Shown here one piece after another: positions 35,465-43,945 of a stretch of DNA of 64,000 nucleotides. Origin of the DNA: Bradyrhizobium sp. 138 (GTDB taxonomy: Bacteria; Pseudomonadota; Alphaproteobacteria; Rhizobiales; Xanthobacteraceae); contig NZ_JADPKT010000016.1 in the NCBI RefSeq assembly GCF_023074075.1, positions 1 through 64,000 on the forward strand. The letters are read 5' to 3'. The notes under the pieces were generated by a model. It ran no database searches, was not told where the DNA came from, and worked only from the letters and a program-made list of their open reading frames with translations. The number at the start of each line of letters is the position of its first letter. The first letter of the stretch is position 1. Both the position numbers and the translations under genes were made by a program.

Positions 35465-36355
35465 ATGGTGTATGAGACGATCAAATACGAGGTCGCCGAG
35501 CAGATCCTCACCATCACGCTGAACCGGCCCGACAAGCTCAACGCCTTCAATGCGCAGATGCAGGCAGAGCTGATCGACGCGTTCGACGCCGCCGACAAGG
35601 ACGACGATGTCCGCGCCATCATCGTCACCGGCGCCGGCCGCGGTTTTTGCGCAGGCGCCGACCTCTCCTCCGGTGCCGACACGTTCGATCGCGATGCGCG
35701 GCGCGGGCCGGTGAAGCGCTTCGCCGACGGCAAGGTCGACTACAGTGATCCGCAGGTGCGCGATGGCGGCGGCCAGGTGACCTTGCGCATCTTCAAATGC
35801 CTCAAGCCTGTGATCGCCGCGGTGAACGGCCCTGCCGTCGGCATCGGCGTCACCATGCAACTCGCGATGGACATCCGCATTGCGTCGGACGCGGCGCGGT
35901 TCGGCTTCGTGTTCTCCCAGCGCGGCATCGTGCCGGAGGCGGCGTCGAGCTGGTTCCTGCCGCGCATCGTCGGCATCTCGCAGGCGCTGGAATGGTGCTA
36001 TTCGGGCCGCGTCTTCCCGGCGCAGGAGGCGCTTGCCGGGCGTCTCGTCAGCAAGGTCGTAGCCCCTGACGATCTGCTGCCAACCGCCCGCGCGCTCGCC
36101 AAGGAATTTGCCGCGAAGACCGCACCGGTCTCGGTCGCGTTGATCCGCCAGATGATGTGGCGGATGATGGGCGCCGACGATCCGATGGAGGCCCACAAGG
36201 TCGACAGCCGCGGCATCTACGCCCGCGGCCGCTCGGAGGATGTGAAAGAAGGCGTGGTGTCGTTCCTGGAGAAGCGTCCGGCGCAGTTCAAGAACAAGGT
36301 GTCCAGCGATATGCCGGACTATTTCCCGTGGTGGACGGAGCGGGAGTACAAGTAG
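35465..36355 (+). CDS. enoyl-CoA hydratase/isomerase family protein
   Basis: A 296-residue crotonase-fold protein. It has the N-terminal strand LTITLNRPDKLNAFN, the oxyanion segment RGFCAGADLSSG, and AAVNGPAVGIGVTMQLAMD with the later FSQRGIVPEAASSWFLPRIVG (catalytic Glu region). It is a little longer than the 260-residue norm because of an insertion around residues 75-95. It probably acts on the acyl-CoA from the amide substrate of the preceding enzymes, but the link is by position only. GGAAGG lies seven bases before the ATG. Confidence 0.92.
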   Translation: MVYETIKYEVAEQILTITLNRPDKLNAFNAQMQAELIDAFDAADKDDDVRAIIVTGAGRGFCAGADLSSGADTFDRDARRGPVKRFADGKVDYSDPQVRDGGGQVTLRIFKCLKPVIAAVNGPAVGIGVTMQLAMDIRIASDAARFGFVFSQRGIVPEAASSWFLPRIVGISQALEWCYSGRVFPAQEALAGRLVSKVVAPDDLLPTARALAKEFAAKTAPVSVALIRQMMWRMMGADDPMEAHKVDSRGIYARGRSEDVKEGVVSFLEKRPAQFKNKVSSDMPDYFPWWTEREYK

Positions 36356-36359
36356 GTTC

Positions 36360-36440
36360 GTAGGGCGGGTTAGCCGAAGGCGTAACCCGCCTCTTCTCTT
36401 GCGGCAAAACGGCGGGTTACGCTTCGCTAACCCGCCCTAC
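36360..36440. repeat. palindromic repeat (GTAGGGCGGGTTAGC family)
   Basis: GTAGGGCGGGTTAGC at the left is inverted as GCTAACCCGCCCTAC at the right, with inner CGAAGGCGTAACCCGCC and GGCGGGTTACGCTTCG arms. It sits between convergent genes (hydratase and quinone oxidoreductase) and probably folds into a strong hairpin in both transcripts. Confidence 0.85.
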
Positions 36441-36456
36441 GGGTTCATCGGCACCG

Positions 36457-37434
36457 TCACTCCATTACCAGCGCCACGCGCCCGATCGCCTTGCGGTCGA
36501 GCAACAGCCGCATCGCCTTCGCATAATCTTCCAGCGGCAGGCGGTGCGAGACGTTGGGGCACAGCTTGCCTTCCTCCGCCCACCGCAAGAGCGCTTTCAA
36601 TCGCACTTCGCCGAGCGCGGGATTCTTCCGTACGGCTTCGCCGGCACGCACGCCCAGCACGCTGGCGCCCTTGATCAACAGCAGATTGGTCTTTGCCGAA
36701 CCGATGCCGCCGGTGAATCCGACCACGAGAAGCCGCGCACCCCAGGCAATGCAGCGCAATGAATCTTCGAAAACCTGGCCGCCGACGGGATCGAACACGA
36801 CGTCGGCGCCGCGACCATCGGTGATGCGCTTGACGGCATCGCGGAACGGCTCGCGGTCGTAGCGAACGAGATGATCGGCGCCGCGCGACCTCGCAATCGC
36901 GAGCTTCTCGTCGCTGGAGGCGGTCGCGATCACGATCGCACCCAGCATCTTGCCGATCTCGACGGCAGCAAGGCCAACGCCGCCGCCGGCGCCATGCACC
37001 AGCAGCACCTCGCCGGGCGCAATCCGGCCGCGATCGATCAGCGCATGATAGGCTGTGCCGTGGCCGGCGAGATAGGTCGCAGCCTCCGCATAGTCGAACG
37101 TCGATGGCATCGGCGTGAGTTGGGCCGGCGTTACCACCACTTCGTCAGCGAAGGCGCCATGGCGCATCTTGACAATGACCTTGTCGCCGATGGCAACGCC
37201 GCTTGCCTCCGCGCCGACCTCGGTGACATCGCCAGCAGCTTCCATGCCGGGCGTGAACGGCAGCTCCGGCTTCAGCTGATATTCGCCGGCGGCCATCAGC
37301 ACATCAGGAAAGTTGAGTCCGGCGGCGCGGATCGCGACGCGCACCTCGCCCGGCTTCAACGGGCGCGACGGAAACTCCTCCAGCCGCAGGCTCTCAGGCT
37401 CGCCAAGCGTATGGCAGACGACGGCGCGCACCAT
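36457..37434 (-). CDS. zinc-independent MDR quinone oxidoreductase
   Basis: A 325-residue medium-chain dehydrogenase/reductase of the NADPH:quinone oxidoreductase type. It has AGLNFPDVLMAAGEY, FTPGMEAAGDV and the nucleotide-binding GAGGGVGLAAVEIG (about 146-159), and lacks the structural-zinc Cys cluster. It overlaps the isomerase-like gene upstream (TGATG), so the two are coupled. The reaction is one- or two-electron reduction of quinones or enones; the substrate is unknown. Confidence 0.9.
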   Translation of the reverse strand: MVRAVVCHTLGEPESLRLEEFPSRPLKPGEVRVAIRAAGLNFPDVLMAAGEYQLKPELPFTPGMEAAGDVTEVGAEASGVAIGDKVIVKMRHGAFADEVVVTPAQLTPMPSTFDYAEAATYLAGHGTAYHALIDRGRIAPGEVLLVHGAGGGVGLAAVEIGKMLGAIVIATASSDEKLAIARSRGADHLVRYDREPFRDAVKRITDGRGADVVFDPVGGQVFEDSLRCIAWGARLLVVGFTGGIGSAKTNLLLIKGASVLGVRAGEAVRKNPALGEVRLKALLRWAEEGKLCPNVSHRLPLEDYAKAMRLLLDRKAIGRVALVME

Positions 37435-38042
37435 CAGGCTGCACTCGCCTTGCTGCGCAGCAACGCCTCGCGGATCAGCGGCAGACGGTCATTGCCAAAG
37501 TACATATCAGTCTTGCCCACGAAGATCGTCGGCGAGCCGAAGCCGCCGCGCGCGACCACCTCTTCCGTATTTGCCTTGAGCTGATCCTTGATGCCCTGCT
37601 CCGAGATGCCGGCGAAGAATTTTGGCGCGTCGATGCCGACCTGCTTGCAGATGTCGGCAAGCACCGCATCCTGCGAGATGTCCCTGTCACCGCCCCAATA
37701 GGTCTCGAACACGGCGGTCGCGAACGGCACCATGTCCTTCCCGAGCCAGATACAGCCGCGCATCGCCTTCACGCTGTTCACGGGAAACACCGTCGGCGGC
37801 ATCTTGATCGACAATCCAGCCGAGCGCGCCCAATCCGCGAGGTCCTTTTTCATGTAGCGTGCCTTCAGCGGCACCGGCGTCTCGCGCTGCGCGTAGACGC
37901 TCGGGTTGACCGTGTTGAAGATGCCGCCGACCAGGATCGGCCGCCAGACGATTTCCGCGCCCAACTCCCTGGCGAGCGGCTGGATATTGTGGAAGGCGAG
38001 ATAGGTCCAGGGGCTGGAGCAGTCGAAGAAGAATTCGATCAT
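37434..38042 (-). CDS. 2-hydroxychromene-2-carboxylate isomerase-like DsbA-family protein
   Basis: A 202-residue thioredoxin-fold protein of the HCCA isomerase/kappa-GST branch. FFFDCSSPWTYLAF carries the Ser that replaces the DsbA active-site Cys, followed by WRPILVGGIFN and GVFGSPT-like GGFGSPTIFVGK near the C-terminus. Such proteins bind glutathione and isomerise aromatic-degradation intermediates; here the substrate is open. The start at 38042 has GGGA eight bases upstream and gives the normal family N-terminus (MIEFFFD). The stop overlaps the start of the quinone oxidoreductase gene. Confidence 0.9.
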   Translation of the reverse strand: MIEFFFDCSSPWTYLAFHNIQPLARELGAEIVWRPILVGGIFNTVNPSVYAQRETPVPLKARYMKKDLADWARSAGLSIKMPPTVFPVNSVKAMRGCIWLGKDMVPFATAVFETYWGGDRDISQDAVLADICKQVGIDAPKFFAGISEQGIKDQLKANTEEVVARGGFGSPTIFVGKTDMYFGNDRLPLIREALLRSKASAA

Positions 38043-38152
38043 GGCGTTTCCCAATCAAGCGTCGCGGGCTTCAGGCCGACTTTTGTTGTTCTGTACCTCG
38101 ACGTTAAGACATGGCAGGAAGAGGCGCAACACAACCTGCCGGGAGGGCCGCC

Positions 38153-39175
38153 ATGCTGTTTCCAACCACGATCGCCGGCTCCTTGCCGAAGCCGGAATGG
38201 CTCGCCGAGCCCAACATGCTCTGGGCGCCCTGGAAGTCGCAGGGCGAGGAGCTTCTCCGCGCCAAGCGCGACGCAACGCTGATCTGGCTGAAGATCCAGG
38301 AGGACGCCGGCATCGACATCGTCACCGAGGGCGAGCAGGCTCGCCAGCATTTCGTCCACGGCTTCCTGGAGAAGGTCGAAGGCATCGACTTCGCCCACAA
38401 GGTCGAGATGGGCATCCGCAAGGATCGCTACAAGGCGATGGTGCCGCAAGTGGTCGCGCCGCTCCGGCTGAGGGAGCGCGTGCATGCGTTCGAGGCGCGC
38501 GCGGCGCGTACGCACACCAACAAGAAGCTGAAATTCACGCTGCCCGGCCCGATGACCATCATCGACACCATTGCCGATCGCTACTACGGCGACCGCGTCA
38601 AGATGGCGTTTGCCTTCGCCGAGCTGCTCAACGAGGAGGCCAAGGCCTTGCAGGCCGACGGCGTCGATCTCGTGCAGTTCGACGAGCCCGCCTTCAACGT
38701 CTACATGGACGAGGTCAACGATTGGGGCATCAAGGCGCTGGAGCGCGCCGCGCAAGATCTCACCTGCGCTACCGCCGTGCACATCTGCTACGGCTACGGC
38801 ATCAAGGCCAATACCGACTGGAAGGAGACGCTGGGCAGCCAGTGGCGGCAGTATGAGCAGATCTTTCCGGCGATCGATGCGAGCCCGATCCAGCAGGTCG
38901 CAATCGAATGCCGCAATTCGAAGGTGCCGCTCGATCTGCTCGCGCTCTTGAAGAACAAGATCGTACAGGCCGGCGTCATTGATGTTGCCAGCGACACGGT
39001 GGAGACTGCCGAGGACGTCGTTCAGGTGATCGACGTGGTGTCGAAATTCGTGCCCAAGAGCAACATCATCGCCACCACCAATTGCGGCATGGCGCCGATG
39101 CGGCGCGAGATCGCCGAAGCCAAGCTGATGGCGCTCGGCGCAGGCGCCGCGCTGGCGCGCGAGAAGCTTGGGTAG
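38153..39175 (+). CDS. short MetE-core methionine synthase-like protein
   Basis: A 340-residue TIM-barrel protein corresponding to the C-terminal catalytic half of cobalamin-independent methionine synthase. The start reads TTIAGSLPKPEWL, and QFDEPAFN, VHICYGYG (His210, Cys212), IECRN (Glu252) and TTNCGMAPM (Cys311) supply the zinc site. It lacks the N-terminal barrel of full MetE (about 750 residues). Such core enzymes are known to make methionine with a methyl donor other than methyltetrahydrofolate, in some cases with a partner protein; no such partner is recognised nearby. The start is set by GGGAGGG seven bases upstream. Confidence 0.88.
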   Translation: MLFPTTIAGSLPKPEWLAEPNMLWAPWKSQGEELLRAKRDATLIWLKIQEDAGIDIVTEGEQARQHFVHGFLEKVEGIDFAHKVEMGIRKDRYKAMVPQVVAPLRLRERVHAFEARAARTHTNKKLKFTLPGPMTIIDTIADRYYGDRVKMAFAFAELLNEEAKALQADGVDLVQFDEPAFNVYMDEVNDWGIKALERAAQDLTCATAVHICYGYGIKANTDWKETLGSQWRQYEQIFPAIDASPIQQVAIECRNSKVPLDLLALLKNKIVQAGVIDVASDTVETAEDVVQVIDVVSKFVPKSNIIATTNCGMAPMRREIAEAKLMALGAGAALAREKLG

Positions 39176-39194
39176 TGGTGGGGCAAGCGCCGCG

Positions 39195-39857
39195 CTAGGG
39201 TAGCGCCGTCGGATGCAGTACCGGCGTATAGCCAGCGTTCAAACTGCGCAGCGTCGAGGGCGGCGTCAGCAACGCCACCTCGCCAAGCTGACGCTCGACC
39301 GCGGCATAGCCTGCCGGTGACCACAACAGCACCCTGCCCTGCGTCACCAGAAAACTCTCCTCGCCCTGCTGAACCATCGCACCGTCGGGGAGCTGGTCGA
39401 GCGGCACCAGCAGCGCGTGCAGCCGTTTCCTGCCGTGATCGAGCCGCTCGTGATGCAGCACCGTGTCGATGTCGTGCATGCGGACGCCGTGCAGGCGATT
39501 GCCCTTCTCCCATGCGGCCCGGAAGCGATTGGCGTGGTCCTTGCGGCAATAGAAGCAGGGACGGTGTCCGGCGGCGAGCGCGGTGGCCTCGTCCAGAAAA
39601 AACAGTTCGGTCCAACTCCGCTGTGCCATGACCTCGCGGCGGCGGCCGCGGAATTCGCAGGTGCAGGTGAGCCAGGCCGGCGACGACCAGCGCTTTTTCA
39701 GCAGCGTCTTGGTCGCGGGATCATGGATGATGCCACGGTTGCCGGTGAACAGGCCGCGGTGCGGGGTGGCGATGATGTCGCCGGTGGGCGTGACGCGGTT
39801 TTGCAGAGGGCGAGTAGCGAATGGCGAATTGCGACTGGAGGGGCTGCTACTCACCAT
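39195..39857 (-). CDS. conserved hypothetical protein (FYCRKDHA family)
   Basis: A 220-residue protein that I recognise as a conserved Rhizobiales family of unknown function. The core runs LQNRVTPTGDIIATPHRG, GNRGIIHDPATKTLLKKRW, CEFRGRRREVMAQRSWTELFFLDE, PCFYCRKDHANRFRAAW, LDHGRKRLHALL. The conserved Cys, His and Asp suggest metal binding (HNH-like or zinc), but no catalysis is proved. Family proteins begin close to LQNRV; the first 15 residues here come from a palindromic repeat (39814-39864), so the true start may be a rarer codon or this N-terminus may be new. Confidence 0.75.
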   Translation of the reverse strand: MVSSSPSSRNSPFATRPLQNRVTPTGDIIATPHRGLFTGNRGIIHDPATKTLLKKRWSSPAWLTCTCEFRGRRREVMAQRSWTELFFLDEATALAAGHRPCFYCRKDHANRFRAAWEKGNRLHGVRMHDIDTVLHHERLDHGRKRLHALLVPLDQLPDGAMVQQGEESFLVTQGRVLLWSPAGYAAVERQLGEVALLTPPSTLRSLNAGYTPVLHPTALP

Positions 39858-39864
39858 TCGCTAC
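39814..39864. repeat. palindromic repeat (GTAGCGAATGG family)
   Basis: GTAGCGAATGG (39814-39824) is inverted as CCATTCGCTAC (39854-39864). It overlaps the 5' end of the leftward gene and the short gap to the phosphoribosyltransferase gene. Confidence 0.75.
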
Positions 39865-39880
39865 GCGCCATCGCCGTTGA

Positions 39881-40405
39881 TCACGCTGCGCCATCTCGCA
39901 GCGGCGGGTGGTAGGACAGCGCGGTGTCCCAGGGGAAGAAAATCCAGGTGTCCTGCGAGACTTCCGTGATGAAGGTGTCGACCAGCGGACGGCCCATCGG
40001 CTTGGCGTAGACGGTGGCGAAATGCGCATCGGGCAGCATCTCGCGCACCAGCTTGCCGGTCTTGCCGGTGTCGACGAGGTCGTCGACGATCAGGAGGCCC
40101 TTGCCGGTGCCGCCGCCGAGCTTGATCGCCGCCTCGGAAATGCCCTTTAAAACCTGGAGGTCGCCCTGCTTGTTGTGGTCGTAGCTGGCGATGCAGACGG
40201 TATCGATCACGCGCACGCCGAGCTCGCGCGCCACGATCGCCGCCGGCACGAGGCCACCGCGCGTGATCGCGATCACCGCGTGGAACGGGCCGACCTCGTT
40301 GAGCCGCCAGCTCAGCGCCCGGCAATCCCGGTGGAATTGGTCCCAGGAGACCGGAAAGGCCCTGCCCGCCCGCTCCTGTGCGCTCGGTTCCGGTGTCTCA
40401 CCCAT
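39881..40405 (-). CDS. gpt: xanthine phosphoribosyltransferase
   Basis: A 174-residue type I phosphoribosyltransferase. The PRPP loop is [14 protein letters not shown], and [19 protein letters not shown] and [11 protein letters not shown] match Gpt. It salvages xanthine and guanine to their nucleotides at the inner face of the membrane. The start at 40405 is chosen because GGAG lies six bases upstream (inside an alternative upstream start at 40417). It follows the molybdopterin-binding gene at a short distance on the same strand, so the two probably share a transcript. Confidence 0.92.
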   Translation of the reverse strand: MGETPEPSAQERAGRAFPVSWDQFHRDCRALSWRLNEVGPFHAVIAITRGGLVPAAIVARELGVRVIDTVCIASYDHNKQGDLQVLKGISEAAIKLGGGTGKGLLIVDDLVDTGKTGKLVREMLPDAHFATVYAKPMGRPLVDTFITEVSQDTWIFFPWDTALSYHPPLRDGAA

Positions 40406-40436
40406 CGTCTTCTCCATTCGTCCCAAGCGCCTGCTG

Positions 40437-41174
40437 CTAACGGGTGATGTTCAATCCCGCCAGCATTTCCTTCACCGCCGACATCGCGGCTGCGAGCTTG
40501 TCCGCATCGCGCGAGCGCACCACCAGATTGGTGTTGGGCTTCTGCTCTTCATCCATGAACGGATAGCTGCCGATGATGGTGTCGGGGTGGGCAGCGGCGA
40601 TCGCCCGCAAGGGGCTGCCGATGTCGCCCTCCCGCGCATTGGCGCGGACCGATTCGGAGAGCATACGCACGCCCGACTTCAACTTGGGCGAGACGATATC
40701 CATCATCGCCTGCATGATCGAGGGCACGCCGGCCATCACGATGACATTGCCGATCTTGAAGCCGGGGGCGAGGATGGTCGCGCTCTGGATCAGCTCGGCT
40801 CCGTCGGGGATGCGGGCCATGCGCAGGCGGGCCTCGTTGAGGTCTTGTTCGCTCCAGCGCTCGCGGAAACGGGCGACGACCTCGGGGTGGTGGTCGATGC
40901 CGACGCCGAACGCCTTGGCGACGCTGTCGGCGGTGATGTCGTCATGGGTCGGGCCGATGCCGCCAGTGGTGAAGACGTAGGTGTAGCGATGCCGCAGTGC
41001 ATCCAGGGCCGCGATGATGTCGGCCTCGTCGTCGGAGACGACCCTGACTTCCTTCAGGTCAATGCCGATATTGGTCAAATATTCGGCGATGAAACCGATG
41101 TTCTTGTCCTTGGTCCGGCCGGACAGGATTTCGTCGCCAATGACCAGAATGCCCGCCGTGACGATCTCGCTCAT
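40437..41174 (-). CDS. CinA-N-terminal / MoCF-like molybdopterin-binding protein
   Basis: A 245-residue protein with the MoCF-fold domain found at the N-terminus of Cin[48 protein letters not shown] and [11 protein letters not shown]. It has only this domain plus a short tail, without the C-terminal deamidase domain of full CinA. Stand-alone forms are annotated as molybdopterin-binding or competence/damage-inducible protein A-like. It is probably involved in nucleotide clean-up (ADP-ribose or FAD type pyrophosphatase activity has been described for CinA relatives). Confidence 0.88.
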   Translation of the reverse strand: MSEIVTAGILVIGDEILSGRTKDKNIGFIAEYLTNIGIDLKEVRVVSDDEADIIAALDALRHRYTYVFTTGGIGPTHDDITADSVAKAFGVGIDHHPEVVARFRERWSEQDLNEARLRMARIPDGAELIQSATILAPGFKIGNVIVMAGVPSIMQAMMDIVSPKLKSGVRMLSESVRANAREGDIGSPLRAIAAAHPDTIIGSYPFMDEEQKPNTNLVVRSRDADKLAAAMSAVKEMLAGLNITR

Positions 41175-41453
41175 AACTTAAGTCCCTCACCTGTGGCGCC
41201 GACTTTGCCGAGGTAACGCGTTGAAGTCACGCGGTTTTGCTGTCGAAATAAGCAGTCTTCAGCCATTTTTTCAGGCATGTTCGCGGCTATTCCCGGCAAA
41301 TGCTGCCGGTCCATGCTTATCGCGCTGGCCCGGCCCTTGCTACCACATGAAAGTCATGCACTCTTGCCGCATGGCCACAGGACGTTGCGGTCTTCACCAA
41401 GGCCTCGCGGCCTGTCCAATGGCGCAACGCCTTGCGGAGACAAGTCGGGATCT

Positions 41454-42872
41454 ATGGCAGTCGCGTTTGATGAAATGAATATTCCCGGCGGGGACCTTCG
41501 CCCCGCCTATCAGGAGCTGGCGCGCTGGCTCAAGGAGACGCCTCCCGAGGCGCTCGAATATCGCCGCCAGGAGGCCGAGCTCCTGTTCCGCCGCATCGGC
41601 ATCACCTTCGCCGTCTATGGCGAGGCCGAATCCACCGAACGCCTGATCCCATTCGATGTGATCCCGCGGATCATGTCCGGCAAGGAATGGACCCTCCTGG
41701 AGAAGGGCCTGAAGCAGCGCGTGCGCGCGCTCAATATGTTCCTGCGCGACATCTATCACGGCCGTGACATCCTGCGCGCCGAGATCGTGCCCGACGATCT
41801 GATCTTCCAGAACCCGGTGTTTCGTCCCGAGATGAACGGCCAGCAGGTGCCGCACGACGTCTATGTGCACATCGCCGGCATCGACATCGTCCGGACCGAT
41901 GCCGAGGACTTCATCGTGCTGGAGGACAATGCGCGGACGCCGTCCGGCGTGTCCTACATGCTGGAAAACCGCGAGATCATGATGCGGCTGTTTCCCGATC
42001 TGTTCGCCCGCCACAGGGTGGCGCCGGTCGAGCGCTATCCGGACGAGCTGCTCGCCGCGCTCCGCTCGGTCGCGCCGCAAAGCGCCTCCGGCGAGCCGAC
42101 GGTGGCCCTGCTCACGCCCGGCGTCTACAACTCGGCCTATTACGAGCACTCCTTCCTCGCCGACAAGCTCGGTATCGAGCTGGTCGAGGGCCGCGATCTG
42201 ATCGTCAAGAACAATGAAGTGTTCATGCGAACGACGGAAGGGGTGAAGCGGGTCGACGTGATCTATCGCCGCGTCGACGACGACTTCCTCGATCCCCTCA
42301 CCTTCCGTCCCGATTCCGTGCTCGGCGTGCCCGGGCTGATGTCGGCCTATGCGGCCGGCAACATCACGCTCGCCAACGCCGTCGGCACCGGGATCGCCGA
42401 CGACAAGGCGATCTACTCCTACATGCCTGACATCGTGAAATTCTATCTCGGCGAGGAGCCGATCCTGAAGAACGTGCCGACTTGGCGCTGCCGCGAGCCG
42501 AAGGATCTCGCCTACGTGCTGGACAATCTAAGCGAGCTCGTCGTCAAGGAGGTTCACGGCTCCGGCGGCTACGGCATGCTGATCGGCCCTGCCGCGACCA
42601 AAGCGACGATCGAAGCCTTTCGCGAGAAGCTCAAGCGCGAGCCGGAAGGCTTCATCGCGCAGCCGACGCTGGCGCTCTCGACCTGCCCGACCTGCACGGC
42701 GTCAGGCCTTGCGCCTCGCCATGTCGATTTGCGGCCCTTCGTGCTCACCGGCAGCAAGAGCACCACCATCGTGCCCGGTGGGCTCACGCGCGTCGCACTG
42801 AAGGAAGGCTCCCTGGTGGTGAATTCGAGCCAGGGCGGCGGCACCAAAGACACCTGGATCCTGGACGAGTAG
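41454..42872 (+). CDS. circularly permuted ATP-grasp ligase of the Anbu cluster
   Basis: A 472-residue protein of the circularly permuted ATP-grasp family (COG2308, DUF404/407). It has the typical ALNMFLRDIYHGRDIL, VHIAGIDIVRT, LEDNARTPSGVSYMLENR and the late KEVHGSGGYGMLIGP ATP-binding loop. Such proteins are thought to form peptide or amide bonds with ATP. It is the first gene of a cluster with an alpha-E protein, a transglutaminase-like protein and Anbu, which is a conserved association. The start at 41454 gives the family N-terminus (FDEMNIPGGDLRPAYQEL). The alpha-E gene follows after four bases. Confidence 0.92.
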   Translation: MAVAFDEMNIPGGDLRPAYQELARWLKETPPEALEYRRQEAELLFRRIGITFAVYGEAESTERLIPFDVIPRIMSGKEWTLLEKGLKQRVRALNMFLRDIYHGRDILRAEIVPDDLIFQNPVFRPEMNGQQVPHDVYVHIAGIDIVRTDAEDFIVLEDNARTPSGVSYMLENREIMMRLFPDLFARHRVAPVERYPDELLAALRSVAPQSASGEPTVALLTPGVYNSAYYEHSFLADKLGIELVEGRDLIVKNNEVFMRTTEGVKRVDVIYRRVDDDFLDPLTFRPDSVLGVPGLMSAYAAGNITLANAVGTGIADDKAIYSYMPDIVKFYLGEEPILKNVPTWRCREPKDLAYVLDNLSELVVKEVHGSGGYGMLIGPAATKATIEAFREKLKREPEGFIAQPTLALSTCPTCTASGLAPRHVDLRPFVLTGSKSTTIVPGGLTRVALKEGSLVVNSSQGGGTKDTWILDE

Positions 42873-42876
42873 ACAG

Positions 42877-43821
42877 ATGCTGTCGCGTACCGCCGAAAAC
42901 CTCTACTGGCTCGCCCGCTATGTCGAACGGGCCGAATATCTCGCGCGCACCATCGACGCGACCTTGCGCGTCACCGCGCTTCCCGCCGCCTATATCGGCA
43001 AAACCAACGAATGGGACTCGGCGCTGCTCACCGCCGGCGTCGCCGCCAGCTTCTATCAGACCTATGAGGAAGCCAACGAGCACAACGTGGTCGACTATCT
43101 CTCGTTCTCGGCGGACAACCCGTCCTCGATCAGGAACTGCATCGAGGCGGCGCGGCTGAACTCGCGCTCGGTGCGCACCGCGCTGACCAGCGAGATGTGG
43201 GACACCATCAACTCGGCCTGGATCGAGCTTCAGGCGGTCTGGAGCAAGGGCGCCTCGACGCGCGAGGATCTCGCCAAATTCCTGCGCTTCGTGCAGGAGA
43301 CCTCGCTGCGCTTCGACGGCTCGGCCTATCGGACCATGCTGCGCAACGACGCCTACTGGTTCTCGCGGATGGGGGTGCATCTCGAGCGCGCCGACAACAC
43401 CGCGCGCATTCTCGACGTGAAGTATCACGTGCTGCTGCCCGAGGAGGAGCATGTCGGTGGCCCCCTCGACTTCTATCAGTGGAGCTCGATCCTGCGCTCG
43501 GTGTCGGCGCTGACGGCCTATCACTGGGTCTATCGCGAGACGCTGAAGCCCTGGCTGATCGCGGATCTGCTCATCCTCAACGACACGTTGCCGCGCTCGC
43601 TGGCGAGCTGCTACGGCAATCTCGTGCGCAACCTCGACCAGATCGGCGTCGCCTATGGCCGCCAGGGCCCGGCCCAGCGCCACGCCCGCGGCATCCGCAA
43701 CCGGCTGGAACACAGCAACATGAACGACATTTTCCAGCATGGCGTGCATGAATTCATTCAGGAATTCATCACGGATAATTCCAGGCTGGGCGAAATCATC
43801 ACGAAGCAGTATTTAATCTGA
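42877..43821 (+). CDS. alpha-E domain protein (DUF403) of the Anbu cluster
   Basis: A 314-residue all-helical protein. It starts LSRTAENLYWLARYVERAEYLARTID, the hallmark of the alpha-E family (COG2307), and keeps FSRMGVHLERADNTARILDVKYH. The conserved Arg/Glu pairs are in place. The family always occurs with the circularly permuted ATP-grasp protein and is proposed to work with it in synthesis of a small peptide or polyamide. Four bases separate it from that gene; a repeat separates it from the transglutaminase gene. Confidence 0.92.
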   Translation: MLSRTAENLYWLARYVERAEYLARTIDATLRVTALPAAYIGKTNEWDSALLTAGVAASFYQTYEEANEHNVVDYLSFSADNPSSIRNCIEAARLNSRSVRTALTSEMWDTINSAWIELQAVWSKGASTREDLAKFLRFVQETSLRFDGSAYRTMLRNDAYWFSRMGVHLERADNTARILDVKYHVLLPEEEHVGGPLDFYQWSSILRSVSALTAYHWVYRETLKPWLIADLLILNDTLPRSLASCYGNLVRNLDQIGVAYGRQGPAQRHARGIRNRLEHSNMNDIFQHGVHEFIQEFITDNSRLGEIITKQYLI

Positions 43822-43829
43822 CCCATGCT

Positions 43830-43931
43830 GTCGTTCCGGGATGGTCCGAAGGACCAGACCCGGAACCTCGAGATTCTCAGGCGCGCAATTGCGCCCCGGA
43901 GTTCGATGCTGTCGCATCGCCCCGGAATGAC
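43830..43931. repeat. palindromic repeat (GTCATTCCGGG family)
   Basis: It opens GTCGTTCCGGG and closes CCCGGAATGAC; inside, GGTCCGAAGGACC and GCGCGCAATTGCGC are further palindromes. It splits the Anbu cluster between the alpha-E and transglutaminase genes. A shorter relative is at 55706-55743. Confidence 0.8.
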
Positions 43932-43945
43932 GGAATCAAAACACC

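Noticed and set aside
38043..38152. Possible SAM or other riboswitch before the methionine-synthase-like gene
   Set aside because: The leader is short and shows no aptamer-like conserved core; only a strong ribosome site is visible.
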